Position numbers and translations under genes: made by a program. Shown piece by piece: positions 52,404 to 61,027 of a stretch of DNA of 64,000 nucleotides. The stretch is from Clostridia bacterium (lineage in GTDB: Bacteria > Bacillota > Clostridia > Oscillospirales > Ruminococcaceae), in assembly GCA_009929695.1 (NCBI GenBank), contig RZZW01000012.1:1-64000 (forward strand). The letters run 5' to 3'. The notes beneath the pieces are model-generated. The model searched no databases. It was not told where the DNA came from and was given only the letters and a program-made list of their open reading frames with translations. Position 1 is the stretch's first letter. The number at the start of each line of letters is the position of its first letter.

Positions 52404-52538
52404 AAGAAGAAATAAGATAGAAGAAAGAAGAAGTAAGGAGTGACGCTGCGGCATCACATTTTAATGGAGAGCACACCCCGTTAAAATGTGATGCCGCAGC
52501 AATCACACATTACTTCTTCTTTCTTCTTTTTTCTCTAC
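52404..52538. repeat. Family A palindromic element, copy 9 (long form)
   Basis: It fills the gap between the convergent prfB and MATE stops. Stems GTGACGCTGCGGCATCAC, CATTTTAATGG/CCGTTAAAATG and GTGATGCCGCAGCAATCAC. Confidence 0.87.
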
Positions 52539-53909
52539 TTATTTCATTTCTTTGTCCATCATCGGTTTCAATATCGTTCTATACGTCTTAAAAGAGAACA
52601 CTATTGTCAGCATGAAAGCGGCTATTTCGGCGGTGGGGAAGCTCCACCATACGGCGGAAAGCCCGAAAAGCTTTGCCCAAATATACGCCGCAGGCAGCAG
52701 CACAACAAGCTGACGCACAACGCTCATTATAAGGCTGTGCATGCCCTCGCCGAGCGCCTGAAACATGCTCGACGCAACTATTGACGCGCCCGCAAACACA
52801 AACGAAATCGCGATTATCCTGAGCGCAGGCACGCCTATTTCAAGCATCGACGGCGACGCGTTGAACATCGAGAGCAAAAGCTCCGGCGCGACTTCAAACA
52901 TAATAAGCCCGATTGTCATTATGCCTACGCACATTATAAGCGCCATGCGCACGGCTTGTAAAATGCGCTTTGGACGCTGTGCGCCGTAGTTGTAGCCAAC
53001 GATGGGCACAAGCGCGCTCGTCACGCCGAAAACAGGCATGAACACAAAGCTTTGCAGCTTGAAATATATGCCGAAAACCGACACCGCCGTGGATGAAAAC
53101 ACAATCAGTATCTTGTTTATGCCAAACGTCATGACGCTGCCTATGCTCTGCATTATTATCGACGGCACGCCTATCTGATAAATATTTTTTATCGTCCGCG
53201 CACAAGGCCTAAAGCCCTTAAACGTGATTTTCACCTCGTGGTTTTTCGTCGCATTTAAGTAAAAGCCTATTATCATGCTCACCGTCTGCCCGAGCACCGT
53301 CGCAATGGCAGCGCCCGCAACGCCCATTTTAGGCAGCCCGCAAAGGCCGAATATCAAAATCGGGTCAAGAATTATGTTCACAACAGCGCCCACAAGCTGA
53401 ATTACCATCTGATAAAACGTCTTGCCAGTCACCTGAATTATGCGCTCAAGCATACATTGCATAAAAATGCCAAGCGAAAATATCGTGACGATTGCCATGT
53501 AATCAGCGCCCATGCTGAGTATTTCGGGGTCGCTTGTAAAGCTGCTCATAAAGAGCTTGCTGCACATAAGCCCCAAAATCGCAAACGCTATCGCGCTCAA
53601 AAGGGCAAGAAATATGCCGTTGTCCGCCACGCGGTTTGCCGCGGCAAAATCCTTTTCGCCGAGCCTGCGCGACAACACGGCATTAACGCCGAGTGCGGTG
53701 CCGACGGCGACGGAAATCATAAGGTTTTGTATGGGAAATATGAGGCTGACGCTTGTAAGTGCATTTTCGCTGAGCATCGACACAAAAACGCTGTCAACTA
53801 TGTTGTAAAGCGCCTGCACGAGCATACTCAGCATTATGGGCACAGCCATGCCGACAAGCAGGCTGTTTACGGGCTTTGTGCCCATTATATTTTCACGATT
53901 GTTCTCCAA
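52539..53909 (-). CDS. MATE family efflux transporter 2
   Basis: I place the start at TTG 53909, eight bases after AGGAAAGG, giving 456 residues. The N terminus (ENNRENIMGTKPVNSLLVGM) matches the usual beginning of this MepA-like clade. There are twelve membrane helices in two halves, with PIMLSMLVQALYNIVDSVFV and GVNAVLSRRLGEKD. It exports cationic compounds by sodium or proton exchange; the substrate is unknown. Its start lies only 5 bp from the end of the helicase-loader gene, so it is the last gene of the dnaD operon. Confidence 0.87.
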   Translation of the reverse strand: MENNRENIMGTKPVNSLLVGMAVPIMLSMLVQALYNIVDSVFVSMLSENALTSVSLIFPIQNLMISVAVGTALGVNAVLSRRLGEKDFAAANRVADNGIFLALLSAIAFAILGLMCSKLFMSSFTSDPEILSMGADYMAIVTIFSLGIFMQCMLERIIQVTGKTFYQMVIQLVGAVVNIILDPILIFGLCGLPKMGVAGAAIATVLGQTVSMIIGFYLNATKNHEVKITFKGFRPCARTIKNIYQIGVPSIIMQSIGSVMTFGINKILIVFSSTAVSVFGIYFKLQSFVFMPVFGVTSALVPIVGYNYGAQRPKRILQAVRMALIMCVGIMTIGLIMFEVAPELLLSMFNASPSMLEIGVPALRIIAISFVFAGASIVASSMFQALGEGMHSLIMSVVRQLVVLLPAAYIWAKLFGLSAVWWSFPTAEIAAFMLTIVFSFKTYRTILKPMMDKEMK

Positions 53910-53914
53910 AATTA

Positions 53915-54880
53915 TTACCTTTCCTGACTGTTCATGATTCGTATATCCTCGCCGCAAAAATACAGCACCTCGCAGCTTCCAAGCAGGCGCGACACTATTT
54001 TTTCGGTGTATCGGCGCGCAAGGTCTGCGTCCTTTAGGATATTACTTGTGTAAATTGTGGGCATTCGCTTATTAGCGCGCGTGTTTATCACGCTGTAAAG
54101 GCACGAGCCGACAAACGGCGTGATGTACTCTGTGCCGAGGTCGTCAAGTATCAAAAGCTGCGCCGAAAGCATCGTCGAAAGCGTCTCGCCACCGCCGCCG
54201 AATTTTTCCTTTTCAATGCGGTCAAACGCGTCCTGCGCGCTCACGTAAACAACGTCATAGCCCTTTTCAAGCACCTTGTGAGCGATTGAGAGCGCAAGAT
54301 GCGTCTTGCCAAGCCCCGCGTAGCCGCATAGATAAAGGCTCTGCGCCGATTTTGCGTCGAAGCTATCTGCGTATGCGCGGCAAAAGTTGTAAATGCCCGT
54401 CATATGTGCACGCACAGTAGTGCCAAGCTCGCTTGAAAATTCGTTTGGATATTTGCTTAGGTCAAACATGTCAAAGCTGCAAAGCTCAAGCGGGGACGAC
54501 TCGTTGACCTCGGCAAGCCGCATCGCGCGCACCAAATCAAGCACGCAGGTGCAAATTTCGCCGTCAATGCGCCCTGTGTCGCTACATTTTTTGCATGTAA
54601 AATGCGGCTGCGTGTCGGGGTAAAGGCGCAAAATATCCTGCTTTTCGCTCTCAAACGCGTCCATCATTGCACGCATTTCGGCAAGCGAAGCGTCGTCTGC
54701 GCCTGTCGCGGCAAGCCGTCCAAGCTGTGCGCCCGCGGCTATGCGCTCGTTTTCAAGCGCGGCAAGGCGCGGGTTTTCAGCGTACAGCGCGTCCATATTT
54801 TGCTTTGCAAGCGTCAGCGCCCTTTGACGGCGCGTAGCCACCGCACTCTGCGCGCGGCGTAAAAGTTCGTCACGGTTCAT
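53915..54880 (-). CDS. DnaC/DnaI-type helicase loader ATPase
   Basis: The 321-residue protein has a coiled N-terminal region, a zinc motif (CKKCSDTG and CTC, about 98-113) and an AAA+ domain with Walker A GYAGLGKTH and Walker B LLILDDLGTE. It loads the replicative helicase. It overlaps the DnaD-domain gene by 4 bp, and the two products act in the same primosome step in Firmicutes. ATG start; length is normal. Confidence 0.88.
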   Translation of the reverse strand: MNRDELLRRAQSAVATRRQRALTLAKQNMDALYAENPRLAALENERIAAGAQLGRLAATGADDASLAEMRAMMDAFESEKQDILRLYPDTQPHFTCKKCSDTGRIDGEICTCVLDLVRAMRLAEVNESSPLELCSFDMFDLSKYPNEFSSELGTTVRAHMTGIYNFCRAYADSFDAKSAQSLYLCGYAGLGKTHLALSIAHKVLEKGYDVVYVSAQDAFDRIEKEKFGGGGETLSTMLSAQLLILDDLGTEYITPFVGSCLYSVINTRANKRMPTIYTSNILKDADLARRYTEKIVSRLLGSCEVLYFCGEDIRIMNSQER

Positions 54881-55806
54881 TTGAGCTCCCTTCCGCTCTT
54901 TTTAAATACAGGCGCGCGGCGTATGCTGCGGCTCAAAACGTCTGTTGTTTTGGGGTTTGACACCTGTACGTTCTGCATTGTGTCGGCGCTTGCGTCCATG
55001 ATGTCGCGCACTGTCTTGTAGCCCTTGGTGTACCAGTTGCGCAGTATTCCGTTCACGTAGCTAACGCTCTTTTTCTCGCCCGCATAGCTTATCGCCTCGG
55101 CTATCATGTCCTCGTTAAAGCCGTATTCCTCATGCCACGCGGCTATCTGCACACGGTCTTTTTTGTTGAATTTCGCGTGTTCAAGCCCAAATAATTCCGC
55201 TGTTTTTTCCTCTCGCTTCTCGCGCAAATTAAGCAGATTAAGATATTTTTCAGCTTCCGCGCCCGTGTTAATTCCTTCGCGCTGCCAGCCCAGCAGCATT
55301 CGCTCAACATATCTTGCGCTGCGCTTCCCAAGCGACGCACAGTGCGCCACGCCTAGCATTATCATCTCCGCGGGCATGTTGTCCTGCACGTACATCGAGA
55401 CAATAATGTTTGTGTCGGCTTGGCCCATCACGCCGCCCATCAGCATTTGGCACTCCTGCAAAAGCGCGGGTATCGCCTTGTCACCCTGCGCCGCGCTCGC
55501 CACCTCGGGCGTAGTCATGTGCGAGGGCTTGTTTATTTCGGGCGCGTCGTCAAGGTTGGCCGTCTTTGCGGGCGAAGCGCTGTTTTCAAGCAGCCCCGCG
55601 CCCTTCCAAAAAAGAAGCGCCTCGCGTGCCTTGTCCGCGCTTTTAAGCTTCAGCGCCCGCGCAATAGACGCAGGCTCGGTGTCTTTAGTTTCCACAACAT
55701 AAAGCGCCACCCGCACCCAGTCGTCCTCCGCGCTTGCCAGCCGCGAAAATATTATCTGCGGCACAGCCACACAGTCCCCCAGGCACTCCGCAAGCACATA
55801 TCCCAT
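54877..55806 (-). CDS. DnaD-domain replication initiation protein
   Basis: The 309-residue protein has an N-terminal winged-helix-like part (about 15-75) and two DnaD/DnaB-C domains (about 110-185 and 205-275). Motifs are the LLGWQREGINT and the YxxGILRNW-like SYVNGILRNWYTKG. DnaD remodels DNA at oriC and restart forks and recruits the helicase loader. First gene of the DnaD-loader-MATE operon. AAGGAG precedes ATG. Confidence 0.85.
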   Translation of the reverse strand: MGYVLAECLGDCVAVPQIIFSRLASAEDDWVRVALYVVETKDTEPASIARALKLKSADKAREALLFWKGAGLLENSASPAKTANLDDAPEINKPSHMTTPEVASAAQGDKAIPALLQECQMLMGGVMGQADTNIIVSMYVQDNMPAEMIMLGVAHCASLGKRSARYVERMLLGWQREGINTGAEAEKYLNLLNLREKREEKTAELFGLEHAKFNKKDRVQIAAWHEEYGFNEDMIAEAISYAGEKKSVSYVNGILRNWYTKGYKTVRDIMDASADTMQNVQVSNPKTTDVLSRSIRRAPVFKKSGRELK

Positions 55807-55905
55807 AAATCGCCGTCTCCTTCATAAGCCAACAATAGGCGTATATATTAAATATAACATATATACATTATATTTGTCACTATTAAATTACAAACTTAAG
55901 GACAC

Positions 55906-55951
55906 AAAACCGCATTGCAAACGCCGAAAGGCGAGGTGCAATGCGGTTTTT
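55906..55951. terminator. Long hairpin with T-run, possible terminator
   Basis: AAAACCGCATTGCA pairs with TGCAATGCGGTTTT, with an inner GCCGAAAGGC. The 3' TTTTT suits plus-strand termination, though no gene precedes it on that strand. It may be another palindromic repeat. Confidence 0.5.
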
Positions 55952-55985
55952 GATACACATTTGAATTTTTTTGCTGAAATTCGCT

Positions 55986-56012
55986 TGTAGGGGACGGGTT
56001 TTCCGTCCCATT
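55986..56012. repeat. Single short family D palindrome
   Basis: TGTAGGGGACGGGTTTTCCGTCCCA. It is one unit of the GTAGGGG type. Confidence 0.65.
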
Positions 56013-56101
56013 TGAGATTGAGCAAACCGTCAAAAACGGAGCGGCGAGGGTGTCGCTCCATACGATGTTTGTAAGGCAACAAAGGCAGTAAAATCAACAA
56101 T

Positions 56102-56135
56102 AAATAAAAAACAGCGGGGACACATTACCCCGCTG
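56102..56135 (-). terminator. Second terminator downstream of tRNA-Gly
   Basis: On the minus strand CAGCGGGG pairs perfectly with CCCCGCTG, followed by six T. It is preceded by TCCACCACTTG, much like the end of the tRNA-Gly gene. Confidence 0.7.
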
Positions 56136-56190
56136 CAAGTGGTGGACTTATCTTTTTGCACAAAGCAACAAAGGAAACGCGCGCCGACAT

Positions 56191-56226
56191 AAAAATAAAA
56201 AGCAACGGGGACACATTGCCCCGCTG
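56191..56226 (-). terminator. Terminator of tRNA-Gly
   Basis: On the minus strand CAGCGGGG pairs with CCCCGTTG, followed by CTTTTTATTTTT. It begins about 8 bp after the CCA end. Confidence 0.8.
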
Positions 56227-56233
56227 CAAGCGG

Positions 56234-56309
56234 TGGAGCGGAATACGAGGTTCGAACTCGCCACCCTCTGCTTGGGAAGCAGATGCTCTACCAAATGAGC
56301 TAATTCCGC
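56234..56309 (-). tRNA. tRNA-Gly (anticodon CCC)
   Basis: The 76-nt gene on the minus strand has a GCGGAAT/ATTCCGC acceptor stem, a D arm AGCTCATTTGGTAGAGC, an anticodon arm TCTGC-TTCCCAA-GCAGA with anticodon CCC, a T arm with GTTCGAAC, and an encoded CCA end. It reads GGG codons. Confidence 0.95.
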
Positions 56310-56357
56310 ATTCACTGTTTGTATATTTTACACTTTATTTTTGCAAATGTCAATGAT

Positions 56358-56386
56358 TTGCATTTTTTTGAAAAATATAATATAAT
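56358..56386 (+). promoter_or_regulatory. Promoter of rpe and the Rnf-like genes
   Basis: TTGCAT (56358-56363), a 17-bp spacer and TATAAT (56381-56386). Confidence 0.75.
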
Positions 56387-56421
56387 AATTTTAATTATTG
56401 TATTTTTGAAAGGGGCAAAAT

Positions 56422-57072
56422 ATGTCAATTGTCTCAACATCGCTTTTGTCGGCTGACTTCTCAAACCTCGGTAAAGGTGCGCAGAGTGCGCTAACCGCCG
56501 GCTCCGACTGGCTTCACTTTGACGTAATGGACGGCGTTTTTGTGCCAAACTTAACCTTTGGCGCTCCTGTTTTATCCGCGCTTTCAAACGCGGTAAAAGC
56601 AGTTTACGACGTCCACCTTATGATAAAAAATCCGCATCCCTATATTAACCAATTCGCCAAAGCGGGCGCAGATTACATCACCGTCCACCTTGAAAGCGAC
56701 GGCGACACAGCGGCGGCTCTCGATGAAATCCACGCCGCAGGCGCAAAAGCGGGCGTGTCCGTGAAACCAAACACGGATATTAAAGAAATTTACCCGCTTT
56801 TGGAAAAAACCGATATGGTGCTCATAATGACAGTCGAGCCGGGCTTTGGCGGGCAGAGCTTTAATGAAAATATGCTTGAAAAAATCGCACAGCTTCGCAA
56901 TGAAATAAAGTCGCGCGGACGTGATATACTGATAGAGGTAGACGGCGGCATAAACGCAGAAACAGGCGCAAAATGCGTGCAAAACGGCGCTGACGTGCTC
57001 GTCGCAGGCAGCTATATTTACGGTGCCGAGGACATGGCGGCGGCGGTCGCGTCGCTAAGAAAAGAGGCATAA
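56422..57072 (+). CDS. rpe: Ribulose-phosphate 3-epimerase
   Basis: The 216-residue TIM barrel interconverts ribulose and xylulose 5-phosphate. Motifs are STSLLSADFSNLG, HFDVMDGVFVPNLTFG, DVHLMIKNP, MTVEPGFGGQSF and IEVDGGINAET, carrying the metal ligands and catalytic Asp pair. AAAGGGG precedes ATG. The RnfD-like gene starts one base after its stop codon, so expression is linked, although no functional link is known. In other Firmicutes rpe usually follows rsgA or prkC. Confidence 0.94.
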   Translation: MSIVSTSLLSADFSNLGKGAQSALTAGSDWLHFDVMDGVFVPNLTFGAPVLSALSNAVKAVYDVHLMIKNPHPYINQFAKAGADYITVHLESDGDTAAALDEIHAAGAKAGVSVKPNTDIKEIYPLLEKTDMVLIMTVEPGFGGQSFNENMLEKIAQLRNEIKSRGRDILIEVDGGINAETGAKCVQNGADVLVAGSYIYGAEDMAAAVASLRKEA

Positions 57073-57073
57073 C

Positions 57074-58072
57074 ATGGACGAAAACAAGACCCTCGTTCTG
57101 CGCAAGGACGCGGCGCGCGCCATAAATGGAGACTATATCTGGATGACGCTCCCGCTCATGGCGATGGGCATATATCTATACGGAATGCGCACGGCGCTTT
57201 TGTGCCTGACGGCCGTCGTCACAGCGAATGTCTGCGACCGCATAGTGGCGCTTTTGCGAAACCGCGCATATGAAAAAAAGGACATAAGCTCCGAAACTAT
57301 CGGGCTTATCCTCGTTTTGCTTTTCCCTGTCACGGTGAAATATTACGTCGTCGTGATAGCTGTCTCCGTCGCTGTTTTGCTCGGCAAAGAGGCGTTCGGC
57401 GGCTACGGCGCTTACCCGTTTAACCCGATGGCTCTCGGCTTTGCAGTCGCGGGCGTAAGCTGGCCCGAACAGGTGTTTGGCTATCCCGCGCCATTCACAA
57501 AAATTCCGCTTTGGGACGCTTCCGCCGTCGCCACAGCACAGGGCGCGGCGTACACTCTCAGAATAGGCGGCACGCCGAATATCAGCCTGTTCAACCTCGT
57601 TTTGGGCAACTACGCAGGCCCTATCGGCATCACCTCAACGCTCATAATCATCGCGTGCGCGATGTATCTTTGGATGCGCAAGCGTATAACGTTCGCCGCA
57701 CCTGTCAGCTTCATGGTTGTCTGCACGCTGATAGCGTTTTTGTTCCCGCGCATGGGCGGCATCGGGCTTGCTCTGCCGTGGCAATATCTGAATTTACGCG
57801 TCGCGTCTGTCGTGTATGAAATCCTCTCAGGCGCGCTTATATACGCCGCGATTTTCCTCATAAACGAGCCTGTCACCGCGCCGAGGTCAGAGCTAAGCCG
57901 CCTTGTGTGCGGCGCGCTTCTCGGCGTTTTGACGATGCTTTTCCGCTATTTCGGCACGTATGATTTAAGCGTCTGCTTCTCAATACTCGCCATGAACTCC
58001 GTCACAGGCTATTTCGACAGAATACTCGCACCCAAGGCAAAACGCATAAAGGAGGTGCAGGACAATGGCTGA
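57074..58072 (+). CDS. RnfD/NqrB-like membrane subunit (divergent)
   Basis: The 332-residue protein has about nine membrane helices. Conserved RnfD/NqrB parts are FGGYGAYPFNPMALGFA, LGNYAGPIGITST and INEPVTAPRS. The FMN-attachment region aligns as DASAVATAQ (148-156) against the canonical DAVTGATPL, so Thr154 is present but the S/T-G before it is changed, and covalent flavin is doubtful. In Rnf complexes RnfD passes electrons and helps form the ion path. Here it is followed by RnfE- and RnfA-like genes, while RnfC, RnfG and RnfB are absent. It is the first member of a tightly overlapping three-gene module downstream of rpe. Confidence 0.75.
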   Translation: MDENKTLVLRKDAARAINGDYIWMTLPLMAMGIYLYGMRTALLCLTAVVTANVCDRIVALLRNRAYEKKDISSETIGLILVLLFPVTVKYYVVVIAVSVAVLLGKEAFGGYGAYPFNPMALGFAVAGVSWPEQVFGYPAPFTKIPLWDASAVATAQGAAYTLRIGGTPNISLFNLVLGNYAGPIGITSTLIIIACAMYLWMRKRITFAAPVSFMVVCTLIAFLFPRMGGIGLALPWQYLNLRVASVVYEILSGALIYAAIFLINEPVTAPRSELSRLVCGALLGVLTMLFRYFGTYDLSVCFSILAMNSVTGYFDRILAPKAKRIKEVQDNG

Positions 58073-58727
58073 AAACCAGTCAAAGCTGTATAATCCGGTC
58101 GCGTATAACGACAGCATCGAGCGCACAGCGCGTCAGGACAGAATTTTCTTAAATAACCCCGTCATAATGCAGGGACTCGGCCTTGCGCCGCTAATAGTCG
58201 CGTGCACAAGCGGGCAAAACGCGCTTATGATAAGCGTCGCCGTCATATTGATATTGGTGCCGACGCGCGTCATAGCGGCTGTTTTGAGCCGTTTTTCATA
58301 TTACCGTTTTCGCGGCTTGCTTTATTCAGTAGTAAGCGCGAGCGTTTACGTCGGCGTATACTGGATAGTCACGCATATTTTTCCGGCTGCAAGCCTCTCA
58401 CAGCTCGGCCTTTATCTTCCGCTTCTTGTGATTGACCCAATCGTCATAAAACGCTACGAGCGTGTGAAGCGCGAAAAGGTCGACGCGGCGTTTCGCAAGA
58501 GCGTGATAACCGCTCTCGGCTACTCGCTTGTTCTAATGATAATGGGCATTTTGCGCGAGCTGCTCGCGGGTGGCACGTTTTTCGGCAACAAGGTTTTCGG
58601 CATTTCGATTATGCCGATGCTAAAGCTTCCTATGGGCGGCTTTATGCTGCTGGCCGTCGTCATGGCGCTGTGGCGCGGCGCTGTCACGTCGTATAAAAAG
58701 CAGATGAAAACGGAGGCGGAGCAATGA
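58065..58727 (+). CDS. RnfE/NqrD-like membrane subunit lacking cluster cysteines
   Basis: The 220-residue protein has six membrane helices of the Rnf-Nqr fold: LNNPVIMQGLGLAPLIVACT in the first, LYLPLLVIDPIVIKRYE in the fourth. In true RnfE these read GLCP and NC, and the two Cys help hold a [2Fe-2S] cluster between RnfA and RnfE. Here they are Ala41 and Pro125. The fold and length are otherwise normal. It overlaps the RnfD-like gene by 8 bp and the RnfA-like gene by 4 bp. The protein probably still forms a membrane pair with the RnfA-like partner, but not the canonical electron relay. Confidence 0.72.
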   Translation: MAENQSKLYNPVAYNDSIERTARQDRIFLNNPVIMQGLGLAPLIVACTSGQNALMISVAVILILVPTRVIAAVLSRFSYYRFRGLLYSVVSASVYVGVYWIVTHIFPAASLSQLGLYLPLLVIDPIVIKRYERVKREKVDAAFRKSVITALGYSLVLMIMGILRELLAGGTFFGNKVFGISIMPMLKLPMGGFMLLAVVMALWRGAVTSYKKQMKTEAEQ

Positions 58728-59347
58728 GAAACGAGCTTATGCAGGTGCTCTCCGCGCTCGGAACGTTCTTTATTTACGCCGTGCTCGCGGTCTTTGCGCA
58801 AAACGCCATATTCACTCGCGCGCTCGGCGTGTCAAGGCTTGTAAAGCTTGTAGACGACGAGGGCGTTGACTCCGTAACCTTTGGCATCCTTTTGTGCGTC
58901 ATAGAGCTCATAGCGTCACCAATGGCGTATTTTGCCAACTCGATATGGCTCTCAAAGGTCGATTATCGCGGCTATATCCGCCCGCTCATATATGTTTTGT
59001 GCATGGGCGTTGCGTTTTTGATAGTGCTGTTTTTCGTCGCTGTGGTGTTCAAGGGCAAAGGCCGAGACAGCCTCGCGATACTTCCGATGGCGACGTTCAA
59101 CTGCTGCGTCCTCGGCGTTTTGCTCATCACGACAACGCAAAGCTTCACGCTGTTGCAGACGATGGGCTTCGCGCTCGGCAGCGGCGTTGGATATATCATT
59201 GCGGTGCTCGTCGTCACAGAGGGTCAGCGCAAGATACAAAACGAAAACGTCCCCGCCGCATTTAAGGGCTTGCCCGTCACGCTGCTGTATATAAGCGTTT
59301 TGGCGCTCGCAATATACGGCTTCACAGGCCATATGCAGTCCTTTTAA
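58724..59347 (+). CDS. RnfA/NqrE-like membrane subunit with one cluster cysteine left
   Basis: The 207-residue protein has six membrane helices. AQNAIFTRALGVSRLVKL corresponds to the canonical NNFVLSRFLGICPFLG, with Ser37 in place of the cluster Cys. ILPMATFNCCVLGVLL keeps the second position (Cys127). A region DDEGVDSV after the first motif is unlike normal RnfA. It ends the module. RnfB, which normally follows RnfA, is not encoded: the next gene is an HtrA protease 128 bp away. Confidence 0.72.
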   Translation: MRNELMQVLSALGTFFIYAVLAVFAQNAIFTRALGVSRLVKLVDDEGVDSVTFGILLCVIELIASPMAYFANSIWLSKVDYRGYIRPLIYVLCMGVAFLIVLFFVAVVFKGKGRDSLAILPMATFNCCVLGVLLITTTQSFTLLQTMGFALGSGVGYIIAVLVVTEGQRKIQNENVPAAFKGLPVTLLYISVLALAIYGFTGHMQSF

Positions 59348-59474
59348 GCTGCAAACATTTAAATTGTAAAAAATGTTTCACCCTATAAACACAATTGGTT
59401 TGCAATTTTTTAATATATATGATGTATATTAAAATTACAGATTAAGAAGCAAAGCTTAAAAGGAGGATTTTATT

Positions 59475-60722
59475 ATGAACAACGAATATGATTATTCGGG
59501 TCTATACAACAATTCAGCAAACCATGCGGACGCCACACAAAACGTGACAGAGCCGCTTGGACAACAGCCGCCGGTGTTCACTCCGCAGCCGCCGCACAAA
59601 AAGGGCGGCACTGCAAAGCGCGTCGTTGCGTTTGCAGTCGCAGCCGTTATATGCTTTGGCGCGGGCGTCGGCGGGGGATACCTCGGCAGCATGCTCAACG
59701 CTCAAAATGTTATTTCGGAAGCAACAAGCGCGGCTAAAAATCAAACAACGTCGGTGGTCGTCCCAACAGTCGCAACTGACGCGGACGCCTTGACAGTTCC
59801 GGAAATTTCCGCAAAGGTAAAGCCGAGCGTCGTCGTCGTGACAACAGAGAGCGTGCAGACAAACCAGTACTTCGGCTCATATGTCACATCCGGCGCGGGC
59901 AGCGGCGTTATAATTTCCGATGACGGCTACATCATCACAAACGCCCACGTCATAAACGGCGCGTCGTCTGTCACCGTCACGCTCAACAGCGGCGATGCAC
60001 ACAGCGCACAAATTGTCGGCTACGACAACGAAAACGACATTGCCGTGCTCAAAATAGACGCAACCGGCCTCGCCCCCGCAACAATTGGCGACTCATCAAA
60101 GCTCGTAGTGGGCGAATTTTCAGTCGCGGTTGGCAACCCGCTCGGCAGGCTCGGCGGCACAGTCACAGACGGCATCATCTCAGCGCTTGACCGCGAGGTT
60201 ACCGTCGAAGAGCAGACAATGACGCTCTTGCAGACAAGCGCCAGCATCAGCCCCGGCAGCTCGGGCGGCGGCTTGTTCAACGCGCGCGGCGAGCTTGTCG
60301 GCATCACAAACGCCAAGCCGTCGTCGTCAGGCGCAGAGGGTCTTAACTTTGCAATCCCAATCAACACAGCCTATGAAGTCGCGCAGGATATCATAAATAA
60401 TAAGGGCACAAGCGGCACAGTTATGGGCATAAGCGTAGTCAACGTAAGCGACGCGCAGACAGCCGCACAGTACGGCGTGTCGTCGCCGGGCCTCTATATT
60501 CAGGCCGTGACAGCAGGCTCCGGCGCAGAGACGGCGGGCTTGCAGGTGGGCGATATGTTTGTGGCCGTTGACGGTCAGGCAGTCGCCACATCAGAAGAGC
60601 TGAAATCAATCTTAAAAGAGCACGAACCGGGCGACGTAGTCGAGGTTCAGCTAGTCCGCGAGAAAAAAATCGTCACCGCAAAAGTAACCTTGCAGGAAGC
60701 ATTCGAGACAGTGGCGAGATAA
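59475..60722 (+). CDS. HtrA/DegP-type membrane serine protease
   Basis: The 415-residue protein has a disordered cytoplasmic N terminus (about 1-46), one membrane helix (about 49-72), a trypsin-like S1C domain and a C-terminal PDZ domain (about 315-410). The catalytic triad is His158 (ITNAHV), Asp188 (NENDIAVLK) and Ser263 (SPGSSGGG, with Ser where most HtrA have Asn before it). It acts in extracytoplasmic protein quality control. AAAAGGAGG precedes ATG. It is followed by family A copy 10. Confidence 0.92.
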   Translation: MNNEYDYSGLYNNSANHADATQNVTEPLGQQPPVFTPQPPHKKGGTAKRVVAFAVAAVICFGAGVGGGYLGSMLNAQNVISEATSAAKNQTTSVVVPTVATDADALTVPEISAKVKPSVVVVTTESVQTNQYFGSYVTSGAGSGVIISDDGYIITNAHVINGASSVTVTLNSGDAHSAQIVGYDNENDIAVLKIDATGLAPATIGDSSKLVVGEFSVAVGNPLGRLGGTVTDGIISALDREVTVEEQTMTLLQTSASISPGSSGGGLFNARGELVGITNAKPSSSGAEGLNFAIPINTAYEVAQDIINNKGTSGTVMGISVVNVSDAQTAAQYGVSSPGLYIQAVTAGSGAETAGLQVGDMFVAVDGQAVATSEELKSILKEHEPGDVVEVQLVREKKIVTAKVTLQEAFETVAR

Positions 60723-60731
60723 GGCTATCGC

Positions 60732-60955
60732 AAAGAAGAGAGAAGAAGTAAGGTGTGACGCTTGCGAGCGTCACATTTTAATGGGGTAGCACACCTTGTC
60801 ATTCTGAGCGAAGCGAAGAATCTTAAAACCTACGGTAACTCGCAAAAGATTCTTCGCTTCGCTCAGAATGACAGAAAACTGCAAACCATTAGAATGTGAT
60901 TGCCACAGCAAGCACTCATTATTTTTTCTCTTTTCTTTCTTCTCTCTTATCTTTT
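60732..60955. repeat. Family A element, copy 10, with nested family B hairpin
   Basis: Stems GTGACGCTTGCGAGCGTCAC and GTGATTGCCACAGCAAGCAC enclose ATTTTAATGG/CCATTAGAAT and a complete family B hairpin at 60797-60873. The 305-bp gap 60723-61027 holds this element and AT-rich promoter-like sequence. Confidence 0.88.
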
Positions 60956-61027
60956 TTGTTGTTATTTGCGCGAAAATATTGTATATATATATACATATAT
61001 CTAAATTTTTAGCTATGTGGGGGCAGC

